The notes beneath the pieces were generated by a model. The model saw only the letters and a program-made list of their open reading frames with translations, had not been told where the DNA came from and searched no databases. From a virus, in the IMG/VR virus record IMGVR_UViG_3300046048_000102, positions 1 to 47,134 of that record: DNA of 47,134 nucleotides, one strand, 5' to 3'. Both the position numbers and the translations under genes were made by a program. This document shows, one piece after another, positions 18,756-26,030 of the stretch. How positions within the stretch are numbered: position 1 is the first letter of the stretch; the number at the start of each line of letters is the position of its first letter.

Positions 18756-18817
18756 TCATGTGTACTCCTATAATATGGTTTAGATATGCATGACGAACAG
18801 AATGTCGCCTGCCTTGC

Positions 18818-18848
18818 AAAAAAAGGGGAGCCCCGCTAAGAGCTCCCC
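18818..18848 (-). terminator. Rho-independent terminator after the capsid gene
   Basis: On the minus strand a GGGGAGC/GCTCCCC stem (arms 18842-18848 and 18825-18831, ten-base loop) is followed directly by seven T. It lies 26 bases after the capsid stop codon, the same place as the T-phi terminator after gene 10 in T7. It should lower expression of the genes beyond the capsid. Confidence 0.9.
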
Positions 18849-18874
18849 ATTGGTGTTACAATTAGACGCTGCTA

Positions 18875-19891
18875 TTAGCTAGCGTCGTTGGCGAAGTACG
18901 CAGCGCAGTTCTGATTCAGAACTCCGTGACCCATCGCATACTTAGCGACGAGCAAAGTACCCTGCCGACGGATATCCCACTGCGCTTCGGTGGCGATATC
19001 AATGAGCTTCAGCGTACCAACGCACTGCTCGGTGAACATGATCGCCCGAACGTCCGTGTCGCCAGAAGCACCGTGAACCGCATCACCAGTGTTCGTGGTG
19101 TTACCCGTGGTGTTACCCGTGGTGTCCTTCTCGATCGTGTTGGCGAGGCCAGGGGCCTTGATAATGTTCACACCACCGACTTTGAAGACCGTACCATCGG
19201 AGTACGCACCCATCCCACCCCAGTCAGCGTTGATCGCCGTGGTGTTCTGGACAAGAGCGTTGTAGTCTACAGGCTGGAGCAGGAGGAAACGCTCACCAGG
19301 AACGAAAGCGTTGTCCCAGATCGCAGCCTGGGTGAAGATTGCCGTTGCGAGGGCAGCCGCCTTGTTCGCCACGGAGAAGCCGTCGTAGCTCGCACCAAGG
19401 TACTGGACCTTGGACGCAGCCGCGATGTCTTCAGTCATCAGAGGGGCCTTCTTCGCAGCGCGAATGTGCTCCATGATAACGGACTGATCGAAGTTGTACG
19501 CCAGCTGACGGCCCATCTCGGTCGCATAGGGACCCCGCACGTCATAGTGGCTCATAGCCTCGAAGATCTCAGCGATGAAGACGTGGGAGACAAGCAACTT
19601 GTCGAGATAGATCACGATCGGCTGGTGCTCGACCGCCAGACCCGTCAGCTCTGCGCCGGGGGTATGGTAAGCCGAAGAAATACGCCCGATCTTCGGGAAC
19701 TCTTTGCTCTTCGCGCCCGAGATCGACTGGACCATATGCTTGTCCAGCATGAGCGTGGTCTGCTCGAACGCAGTCAGAACTTCCGAAGAAAAGATCTTCG
19801 CAAAGAGCGCCGTGTCCGTGCTGTATGTACCGTTGGCGGAAAGGCCGCCACCTGCCAACCCAAAATAGTTGGGAGTTGAAGCAGATGCCAT
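18875..19891 (-). CDS. Major capsid protein (gp10-like)
   Basis: 338 aa, close to T7 gp10A (345 aa). Recognisable stretches are FEQTTLMLDKHMVQSI, SKEFPKIGRISSAYHTPG, IVIYLDKLLVSHVFIAEI, ERFLLLQPVDYNALVQ and the C-terminal RRQGTLLVAKYAMGHGVLN. It should adopt the HK97 fold. A short GNTTGNTTNTG repeat near residues 255-265 lies in a probable surface loop. A ribosome binding site (AAAGGAG) precedes the ATG. I see no sign of a T7-style frameshift extension; the terminator follows at once. Confidence 0.95.
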   Translation of the reverse strand: MASASTPNYFGLAGGGLSANGTYSTDTALFAKIFSSEVLTAFEQTTLMLDKHMVQSISGAKSKEFPKIGRISSAYHTPGAELTGLAVEHQPIVIYLDKLLVSHVFIAEIFEAMSHYDVRGPYATEMGRQLAYNFDQSVIMEHIRAAKKAPLMTEDIAAASKVQYLGASYDGFSVANKAAALATAIFTQAAIWDNAFVPGERFLLLQPVDYNALVQNTTAINADWGGMGAYSDGTVFKVGGVNIIKAPGLANTIEKDTTGNTTGNTTNTGDAVHGASGDTDVRAIMFTEQCVGTLKLIDIATEAQWDIRRQGTLLVAKYAMGHGVLNQNCAAYFANDAS

Positions 19892-19963
19892 TTTTGTGTT
19901 TCTCCTTTGAGTTTGTAGGTACTACATGTACTAGCGCCTACGCTCTGAAAGGTGTCCTACTTC

Positions 19964-19987
19964 GTGAGGTACCCCTCAGGGGCTCAC
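19964..19987 (-). promoter_or_regulatory. Hairpin in the capsid gene leader
   Basis: The 114-base gap between scaffold and capsid genes contains a bulged hairpin (GTGAG/CTCAC plus CCCC/GGGG, loop of three). It may be an RNA processing site or part of a promoter region, as T7 places a strong promoter and RNase III site here. The promoter motif found at 22.8 and 33.8 kb is not clearly present in this gap. Confidence 0.4.
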
Positions 19988-20005
19988 GGTTCAGGCTCTC
20001 TTCGC

Positions 20006-20758
20006 TTAAAAGGCTGTCGTACGCCGAGCTTTCTCTTCGACCGCAGCTCGGAAGGCGGGGTCCTTCTTGTATCGAGGGTCACTCATGTCGGCCCTCATTT
20101 GTTCCCGGCTAGCGTATCCCTCTGGACCACCGGGGGCTGCCTGTCCCTTCAGTAGGTTGGGACTTGTACCTCGGGCCGCATTGAATCTGCCCATGAGGGC
20201 TTCCACCGCAAAGCGCTGTTGGTTGAAGTCGCCAAGGATAGCTTTATTGAAGGCTTCTACGTCCGCCTTAGGGAGGTTAGTACCAGCCCATGCAACAGCT
20301 TCCTTGTACTTCTCTTCACTTCCAGCTACCTGGTACACCTGAGCAACACTTTGTGCTGCCCTGGCTTCCTGTCCTGCGATGTAGTCCTCGACCATCTGCT
20401 TGGGTATCCCCACCTTGGCCAAGGCGTTGATACTCTCGTCAGATAATGCTCCAGTCTCTTCGTATTCCTTGTTGAGCTTCGCCATGTCCAGCCCTGCCAT
20501 TTCAGTAGCCTGGTTGGCTTCCTCCGTGGTAATCTGGGGTAGGCCAGTCTTCGGCTTAACCGCAGTTGTGGGTGGCTCTGAGGGTTTGGCTCCAAGTTTC
20601 TTCTCAAGTTCTTTGTAGCCTTTTACGAGCTCCTCGGTGGTCTTGTACTTACCAGCGAGAAGTTCCTGCTGGTCGGACGGAAGTTCTACGGACGGCGCAG
20701 GGGGCGTTGTAGTTTCCGCCGCTGCTCCTGCTCCGGTACCCGTTGTTTCGTCTGACAT
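20006..20758 (-). CDS. Scaffolding / capsid assembly protein (gp9-like)
   Basis: 250 aa, acidic N-terminus with Thr/Ala/Glu/Pro-rich disordered part (about 1-70), a helical centre with LDMAKLNKEYEETGALSDES and a basic C-terminus (KKDPAFRAAVEEKARR). Size, composition and position between portal and capsid are typical of T7 gp9 (about 307 aa). It would guide procapsid assembly and then be released. A clear AAGGAG precedes the ATG. Confidence 0.85.
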   Translation of the reverse strand: MSDETTGTGAGAAAETTTPPAPSVELPSDQQELLAGKYKTTEELVKGYKELEKKLGAKPSEPPTTAVKPKTGLPQITTEEANQATEMAGLDMAKLNKEYEETGALSDESINALAKVGIPKQMVEDYIAGQEARAAQSVAQVYQVAGSEEKYKEAVAWAGTNLPKADVEAFNKAILGDFNQQRFAVEALMGRFNAARGTSPNLLKGQAAPGGPEGYASREQMRADMSDPRYKKDPAFRAAVEEKARRTTAF

Positions 20759-20803
20759 AAAGTCTCCTTCTTAGGTATTTTTATAGTGGGAAGGTGTCCC
20801 TTA

Positions 20804-22417
20804 TTAAGCTGGGGCTCCTCCACTCGGAGGTTGTCCTCCATAGTTCTGTACCATTCCTTTCGCTACTTCGGTTGCAGCCCCAGACTTGATGCCATCCGAC
20901 ATCAGCTGAGCCTGTTGTGCAGCTTGAGCTTCTTCAGCTCTCTTCTGCTCGACCTCTTCCTCGGATCTAATCAGTCCCTTGATGTCAACACCTGTAGCGT
21001 TGGCAACTCTGGCGATGTAGTCGGGGATGATGAGGTAAGGTGCTACTTGTTCAGGGCCTAGTGTAGACAATTCCTGCATGAACAGGTTCAGCTTCACTAA
21101 GTCATGTGACCGACCAAGTGCTTCCAGTCCAGTAGTGATGGTCAGCATAACGCTGTCATTAGGTAAGACTGGGAGCTTCTTAGCTTTCTCCATTTGGAGC
21201 TTGATGACCTCGATAAGGGGGAGCTGGAACTCCTTGCTCTGCACGGAGTACACGCCGCCGAGGGCGTCCTCGAGTTCCTTCGCCATATACCGAATCTCCT
21301 CGGCTGTCACTCTCTCGCCATTACGCTGAATGGACGAGTTAAGTAAGAAACTAGCGGCGAGTTCGGTCTTTATGGTATTCATCGTCTCGAGCGCTACCTT
21401 GAAGTCAGCGTACTTATCAAGGTGTAAGAAGGTCACATCCGTAGCCACTCCTTCAATTACATCCAGATTGGCTGCATCGGCTACCTTCTTAATGCGGGTC
21501 GTACTGTTGGGGTTTACCATGACGAGCACCTTGGCTGCAGCTGCAGACCCTTCAACGATGCTCTGGGTCAGGACCTCCAAAGACTGGAGGTACCCCAGGT
21601 ATTCTTCTACGAGCCCTCTTCCATAATCTTCTCCCGCAAGAGCGCTCCAGCGCAACGGGATGAACGGACATTTGTTGAGGGGGTAGGTTCCAATCGAGTC
21701 AGGGATCACGACCTCATTGATCTCCTGAGTGATCTCCCATGTGTCTCCGGACTCACCACGCATGACTCTGGTGTACAGGTCAAGGGGCTTCGAGTCGACG
21801 CTTGTGACGTCTTCAGAGTTGTCGGTCTGTACCTGAGCTCGGAGGTCCTCAGGTAAAGCCATGTAGGAGATAGATTCTTTGGTTACAATTTCCAGGACAT
21901 TACCCACAGGATCACGCTTGACAGCGTACTGATCCAAGCGGAACACTCGAAGACCTTGAGTCTCGTCAACGTGTACCAGAGTATTTCCTGTCACGATCAT
22001 GTGCTTAAATGCTTCGAAGGCTCCCATGCGCACAGCACGGGTCTCGATCTCGTCGACTATCAGTTGCTCCATCCGAGCCATGCCCTCTTCCGCAATCGTC
22101 TTTGCATTTTCGTTTTGGGATAGGTCATTGATAACGGCTTCTTCCAACCTCAGTCGGAAGAACGCCTGATTCGGAGGGAACAGTGCAAGTATCAGCTTTG
22201 ATGCGAGGTTGTTTACACCTCTGGCCCCGAGGGACTGCCACGGCGTATTAAGCCGAGTGTTCTGTGTTGCACCTTCAGGCGGGAGGAGACCTGGGATGGT
22301 GATTTTAGCACACTCCCTGGCCCTCTGCAGTACCGAGGTACGGTCCTGGTTTAGCTTCTGCCATCTGGCTTTGATTGATTGTGGTTTAGTACTGGCACCG
22401 CTCTCAACGGTTGCCAT
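20804..22417 (-). CDS. Portal / head-tail connector protein (gp8-like)
   Basis: 537 aa, matching T7 gp8 (536 aa). Family features: RWQKLNQDRTSVLQRARECA near the N-terminus, PWQSLGARGVNNLASKLILALFPPN, SISYMALPEDL, the channel-helix region EEYLGYLQSLEVLTQSIVEG, and ERVTAEEIRYMAKELEDALGG. Twelve copies form the DNA entry ring at the capsid vertex. The C-terminal Gln/Ala-rich tail is the usual crown/barrel part. Confidence 0.97.
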   Translation of the reverse strand: MATVESGASTKPQSIKARWQKLNQDRTSVLQRARECAKITIPGLLPPEGATQNTRLNTPWQSLGARGVNNLASKLILALFPPNQAFFRLRLEEAVINDLSQNENAKTIAEEGMARMEQLIVDEIETRAVRMGAFEAFKHMIVTGNTLVHVDETQGLRVFRLDQYAVKRDPVGNVLEIVTKESISYMALPEDLRAQVQTDNSEDVTSVDSKPLDLYTRVMRGESGDTWEITQEINEVVIPDSIGTYPLNKCPFIPLRWSALAGEDYGRGLVEEYLGYLQSLEVLTQSIVEGSAAAAKVLVMVNPNSTTRIKKVADAANLDVIEGVATDVTFLHLDKYADFKVALETMNTIKTELAASFLLNSSIQRNGERVTAEEIRYMAKELEDALGGVYSVQSKEFQLPLIEVIKLQMEKAKKLPVLPNDSVMLTITTGLEALGRSHDLVKLNLFMQELSTLGPEQVAPYLIIPDYIARVANATGVDIKGLIRSEEEVEQKRAEEAQAAQQAQLMSDGIKSGAATEVAKGMVQNYGGQPPSGGAPA

Positions 22418-22420
22418 TCA

Positions 22421-22621
22421 CTACACACCTGTCCCAGGGATGCCGAGCCCACTCGTGGGATCACCCCCAACAAGAGGAATCTGTAGAGCCGAAGGCCCCA
22501 TCAGCTTCTTCTTTTTCTTTTTCCCCAACTGCTCATCAGAAACCCCAATCTCAATCGGGTTTACCGGAGGTGCAGGAGGGGGAGGGGGAGGTGCTTCGGG
22601 TACTTTTGGCGCAAAGCACAT
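22421..22621 (-). CDS. Small proline-rich protein upstream of portal (gp7.3-like position)
   Basis: 66 aa: MCFAPKVPEAPPPPPPAPP, then a lysine run (GKKKKKKLMGPSALQI) and a glycine/proline end. Small Pro-rich proteins beginning MCF are common directly before the portal gene in podophages; T7 has gp7.3 here, a tail assembly and host range protein. The ribosome binding site AAAAGGAG is good. Identity by position and composition only. Confidence 0.7.
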   Translation of the reverse strand: MCFAPKVPEAPPPPPPAPPVNPIEIGVSDEQLGKKKKKKLMGPSALQIPLVGGDPTSGLGIPGTGV

Positions 22622-22647
22622 AACCTTCTCCTTTTCTTTGGCTGACC

Positions 22648-22824
22648 CTATTCCTCAGGGGGCTCCATTGCCAAGTCTAGTTTAGCTCGAATGATGTCGA
22701 GCATCTCTCGCTTCCCTGCATACATCCAAATAGCTCTCTCTGTCATGTCTATTGTAGGACATTTATGCGGGAAAGCTTTATCAAGCATTGCATAGAGTAC
22801 TTCACTATCCATTATGTTATCCAT
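22648..22824 (-). CDS. Small helical protein of unknown function
   Basis: 58 aa (starts MDNIMDSEVLYAMLD, ends LDLAMEPPEE), predicted helical and acidic at the end, with the core FPHKCPTIDMTERAIWMYAG. The ATG follows GGAG by seven bases. It is the first gene after the candidate phage promoter at 22830-22852 and so opens the morphogenesis operon. No family recognised. Confidence 0.7.
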   Translation of the reverse strand: MDNIMDSEVLYAMLDKAFPHKCPTIDMTERAIWMYAGKREMLDIIRAKLDLAMEPPEE

Positions 22825-22829
22825 AGTTT

Positions 22830-22852
22830 TCTCCGTTCAGTGGGTGGAATTA
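22830..22852 (-). promoter_or_regulatory. Candidate phage RNA polymerase promoter, structural operon
   Basis: Minus-strand TAATTCCACCCACTGAACG, continuing GAGA, matches the 23-base T7 consensus promoter at 17 of 23 positions, including TAAT, CACT and the GGAGA start region. The same 19-base core occurs once more, at 33757-33775, with one difference. It overlaps the ribonucleotide reductase stop codon and lies just before the first morphogenesis gene, as class III promoters do. Confidence 0.65.
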
Positions 22853-24712
22853 AAGTATCTCACACTTATCTCCCGTGCAAGCATACGTTTTTGCCCCAGT
22901 AGTAAAATCATTAGATTCATAGAGGGATAGATCTTTCCATTCTATCTTAGGGAATGTAGCCATTTTAGCTTTGTATTCCTCTAGATCTATCTCTTCATAC
23001 GGAGCTAGTTCATAGACCCCACCGTCGCTAGGTAAGAAGGAGAGACCACCAATCCACTCCCAATTCTTGTAAACCCAAGCCCCTACCTCAAGCCATTCAT
23101 GTGGCTTTACATAGATAGTACACGATGGGTTATGATCGCACCAGTTCTTCTTTACTTTAAGCCACCCTTGAAGCTGTCCTAAAGCAGTTAACTGGTCCTT
23201 AAATATGCTACCTACAGGGGAAGCTTGAGGAAACTCGAATACAAAAGTATTAGCGTTCTCCTGTGACTGCCCTACTTCAGGTTGGTAAGGAACTCCTGCG
23301 TCTTTTAGTAGGATAGCAACAGGATCTGAGGCACTAACACGAACACGGCGAGTGTAGTAAAGAGCATGGCGAGGATGAATACCACTTGCACAGCCCACCA
23401 GCTGCGACACAGTACCTGAAGGCTTGACACAAGTAACGGCTTTAGGTTTCTCGATGCCCAAGATTTCTGCTGCGTGGCTCGAAGCCACCCACGCTTCATG
23501 TTTAAGACCTCCTAAAGAATCCCAGATTTTTAGGTTATCCATGAGCCCAGTCAGGCTCAGTCCGAGGAGTCGCTCCTCTTCACAGTTGGCTTTCCACTCA
23601 GGCGAGAGATACTTAAAATCGGTAAGGCTGGCCTGGAGTACCCCGAGTAAGGCCGCGGCTCTGACCTTTGGTTTGAGGGTTTCTTCGGTGTCTGTGGGTC
23701 TGACGATGACTTCGGTGAGATTGCAGAACTGTTTGTTTCGGAGGATGATTTCTCCGCATGGGTTTGTTCCATAATCTCTGTCCAGTCTACCTGTACGCTT
23801 TGCAGATTCCACAAAAGACTCACGATTAATGATCCCCCTTTCTCCTGACCCAGATTTCATCAGCGCTAGCCACTCTTCCATGAAGATGGCAGCGTCTGGT
23901 TTCTCCGTATAGCAAACGCTGTTGTTGCTGAGCATCCTTTGCGGGTGTTCGATGAAGAAAGCTCCAGTCTTAGCGTCCCTCATTCTGGTGTCGCTTAAGT
24001 TGGAAAGGTTTATGGTCGAGCTTCTGCGCACTCCTCCAGAGACTACGCAGTTGGCTACCATGCACACTAGGTCATACACTTCGAGGCTGTTGAGCTTGCG
24101 CCCTTTTGCCTTCATGAATGTGTTAACTGTAAACTTTATGAGTTGGTGGAAGGGTGCTGGGCCAGAGGCCCGCCCTCCGAAGGTGTGGAGTGGTGCACCA
24201 GCTGGCCTAATTTTTTTCAAGTCCAGCTGGGGCAGCATCCCAGAGAATAGTTGTCCGAGCAGGTGGTTGTAAGCTTCAGCCCACCCAAGTTTTGAATCCT
24301 CTACCAGCCAGCTTACCGGATTATTAGTAATGTGATCCGGAATTGTTGGGAGGTTGTTGATGTACTGGCGCTCGGTGCTAAACCCAACGCCAGCACCATT
24401 CATTAGGATATAGAGAATCTCTGAGAAGCTTTTAACACTGTCAATCGCAGTGTATGCGCAGTTGTAGCCAGCGATATTGTCGTGTGAAAGAGCAGGGCCA
24501 GCGCTCCATAAGCAACGCATAGAAGGCATAACCTGCTGTTCCAGTACCAACTCCATAGCGTGTTCGAAGTCGGTGTGCAGTTCGCTCGGTACAAGAGGCA
24601 AGAAGAATGTACGATATCTTTCAACGGTTTCACTCCAATTTTCCCTGCGCCCTACCCCCGGCATCCACCGGGAGTAGGATCGCTTGTAGATGAACTCCTG
24701 GTACGGAGTCAA
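22850..24712 (-). CDS. Class II (adenosylcobalamin-dependent) ribonucleotide reductase
   Basis: 620 aa. N-terminal YQEFIYKRSYSRW, active-site region YNCAYTAIDSV (about 82-92), NGAGVGFS, the class II/RTPR signature TNPCGEI near 318 with RGIINRESFV just before, and a C-terminal redox pair in YACTGDKCEIL. It reduces ribonucleoside triphosphates to deoxyribonucleotides with vitamin B12, feeding phage DNA synthesis. There is no ATG; the start is TTG at 24712, whose TTGA overlaps the stop of the small upstream frame, suggesting coupled translation. Somewhat shorter than cellular RTPR (about 740 aa). Confidence 0.93.
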   Translation of the reverse strand: MTPYQEFIYKRSYSRWMPGVGRRENWSETVERYRTFFLPLVPSELHTDFEHAMELVLEQQVMPSMRCLWSAGPALSHDNIAGYNCAYTAIDSVKSFSEILYILMNGAGVGFSTERQYINNLPTIPDHITNNPVSWLVEDSKLGWAEAYNHLLGQLFSGMLPQLDLKKIRPAGAPLHTFGGRASGPAPFHQLIKFTVNTFMKAKGRKLNSLEVYDLVCMVANCVVSGGVRRSSTINLSNLSDTRMRDAKTGAFFIEHPQRMLSNNSVCYTEKPDAAIFMEEWLALMKSGSGERGIINRESFVESAKRTGRLDRDYGTNPCGEIILRNKQFCNLTEVIVRPTDTEETLKPKVRAAALLGVLQASLTDFKYLSPEWKANCEEERLLGLSLTGLMDNLKIWDSLGGLKHEAWVASSHAAEILGIEKPKAVTCVKPSGTVSQLVGCASGIHPRHALYYTRRVRVSASDPVAILLKDAGVPYQPEVGQSQENANTFVFEFPQASPVGSIFKDQLTALGQLQGWLKVKKNWCDHNPSCTIYVKPHEWLEVGAWVYKNWEWIGGLSFLPSDGGVYELAPYEEIDLEEYKAKMATFPKIEWKDLSLYESNDFTTGAKTYACTGDKCEIL

Positions 24713-24804
24713 CTTCTGTAGTAGTTCCTAAGGAACCAGTATCTCGACTGTACGTCTGTGAGATTGACGTAGCCGTTTCTGTCTTTGAAGAAAGCCATAG
24801 CCAT
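24709..24804 (-). CDS. Possible 31-aa leader peptide before ribonucleotide reductase
   Basis: Two bases after the exonuclease stop an ATG opens a 31-aa frame (MAMAFFKDRNGYVNLTDVQS..., ending NYYRS) whose stop overlaps the reductase TTG start as TTGA. It fills the only gap between the two genes. The aromatic/Arg-rich composition is protein-like, but the ribosome binding site is weak. It may be a real small protein or a coupling leader that helps initiation at TTG. Confidence 0.45.
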   Translation of the reverse strand: MAMAFFKDRNGYVNLTDVQSRYWFLRNYYRS

Positions 24805-24806
24805 CT

Positions 24807-25583
24807 TTAGTACTCGGTAGGCGTCCAAAGTGTTACCTCCTTGGTGTCAAAGTCATACTCGCCCTTACGCAGGATGCGGGCTACCCGTGCCTGTTGTAGA
24901 GCGTTTTCTTCAGTCAGTCCTGCGGCTTCATAAGCGAGGACAATCTTTTCCCAGGGGGTGTACGGTAGGTCATCCTGGTTATCTGCGTAGTAGATGGTGT
25001 CTCCCAGAATCTTTGCTGCGTTGACAGGCCCAACACCAGGGATACCCGTATAGCCATCCCCTGTATCTCCTGTCAGTACCTGCATATAGAACCAATCATC
25101 AGCCTGAGCTTTGGTAACTGTGAACTTCTTTCCTGTGTTCCAGTTGTAGTGCTTCCCAGGTATTTGCCTCATGTCTTTGTCGTTGGAGCAGATGATATGC
25201 TGGCCCCTTTCGGTGGTGCTTATGATTCCCATGAGGTCATCACCTTCCAAGATTGGCTGCATGAGATAGGTATAGTTATTCATTAAGTGCTCTTTGATCG
25301 CCTGAAAGTGCACTGGCTTCTCAAGTTTTGCCCGATTGTGCTTGTAGGTTGGTAGCACTTTGTACCGAAAGTTCTTGTCTCCTGAGAAACACAGGAACGG
25401 CTCGGTCCGAGGCAGCACGACTCCAAGGTGAGCTATAAATGCATCCACCTCATTGAGAACGTCCTCTATCGGGGTGAGTGCGAGGGAGGTTTCACCCTCC
25501 CCCCACTCGATCTTACTTTGGTTAGAGTTACCGAACCGATGCAGTAGAATGTCTGCATCGATCAGCAGTGTCTTAAGTTTCAT
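24807..25583 (-). CDS. 5'-3' exonuclease (gp6-like, FEN/PIN superfamily)
   Basis: 258 aa. Metal-binding acids lie in LLIDADILLHRFG (N-terminus), CFSGDKNFRYKVLPTYKHNR, ILEGDDLMGIIS and ICSNDKDMRQIPG, followed by the helix-hairpin-helix TGDGYTGIPGVGPVNAAKIL. In T7, gp6 removes RNA primers and degrades host DNA for nucleotide supply. It overlaps the upstream DUF3310 gene by 11 bases. Confidence 0.93.
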   Translation of the reverse strand: MKLKTLLIDADILLHRFGNSNQSKIEWGEGETSLALTPIEDVLNEVDAFIAHLGVVLPRTEPFLCFSGDKNFRYKVLPTYKHNRAKLEKPVHFQAIKEHLMNNYTYLMQPILEGDDLMGIISTTERGQHIICSNDKDMRQIPGKHYNWNTGKKFTVTKAQADDWFYMQVLTGDTGDGYTGIPGVGPVNAAKILGDTIYYADNQDDLPYTPWEKIVLAYEAAGLTEENALQQARVARILRKGEYDFDTKEVTLWTPTEY

Positions 25584-26022
25584 GGTTGCACGCTCGGCTG
25601 CGCCCTGCTGCTTGTTTGCACGGGTTGCACGCGCCGCTCTTGTTGTATGGCCAGTCCACAGGATAGGGCATTACTTCTGACGGTGAGCTTATCACCTTAC
25701 CGGAGATATCCAACGGGAGGTGGCTCCTACTCCAGTCATCCTGTGCAGGAGTATACTTATCTCCTACGGTAGCGGTGCCTCTCCCGGCGTTAGGCGACGG
25801 GGTACGCTGCCAAACGGTAACATCAGCGTCTAGTTCCTCAATTAGTCGGTCGATATACCACCGGGCTTTCTTAAGGTCCTCCACTCCACCCTTGTCTTTG
25901 AACCTGGTGACATACTTGATGATGTTTCCTTGTTTATAGTCCATGCCCCAGGACTCAATGTAATCGATGCACTCAATGCCACCCCTGGTGTAGTGCTGGG
26001 GGTGATTGATCTTGTCTTCCAT
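25573..26022 (-). CDS. DUF3310 protein (gp1.7-like nucleotide-metabolism family)
   Basis: 149 aa. The N-terminal half carries the DUF3310 signature: INHPQHYTRGGIECIDYIESW, GNIIKYVTRFKDKGG and ARWYIDRLIEELD. This domain occurs in T7 gp1.7, a nucleotide kinase. The C-terminal part (SGACNPCKQAAGRSRACNHET) has three cysteines and may bind a metal. It lies between DNA polymerase and exonuclease. Confidence 0.85.
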   Translation of the reverse strand: MEDKINHPQHYTRGGIECIDYIESWGMDYKQGNIIKYVTRFKDKGGVEDLKKARWYIDRLIEELDADVTVWQRTPSPNAGRGTATVGDKYTPAQDDWSRSHLPLDISGKVISSPSEVMPYPVDWPYNKSGACNPCKQAAGRSRACNHET

Positions 26023-26030
26023 TGTTCCTC

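Noticed and set aside
18926-19879. 317-aa open frame on the plus strand
   Set aside because: Antisense of the capsid gene, Arg-rich with no recognisable domain; explained by codon bias of the capsid gene.
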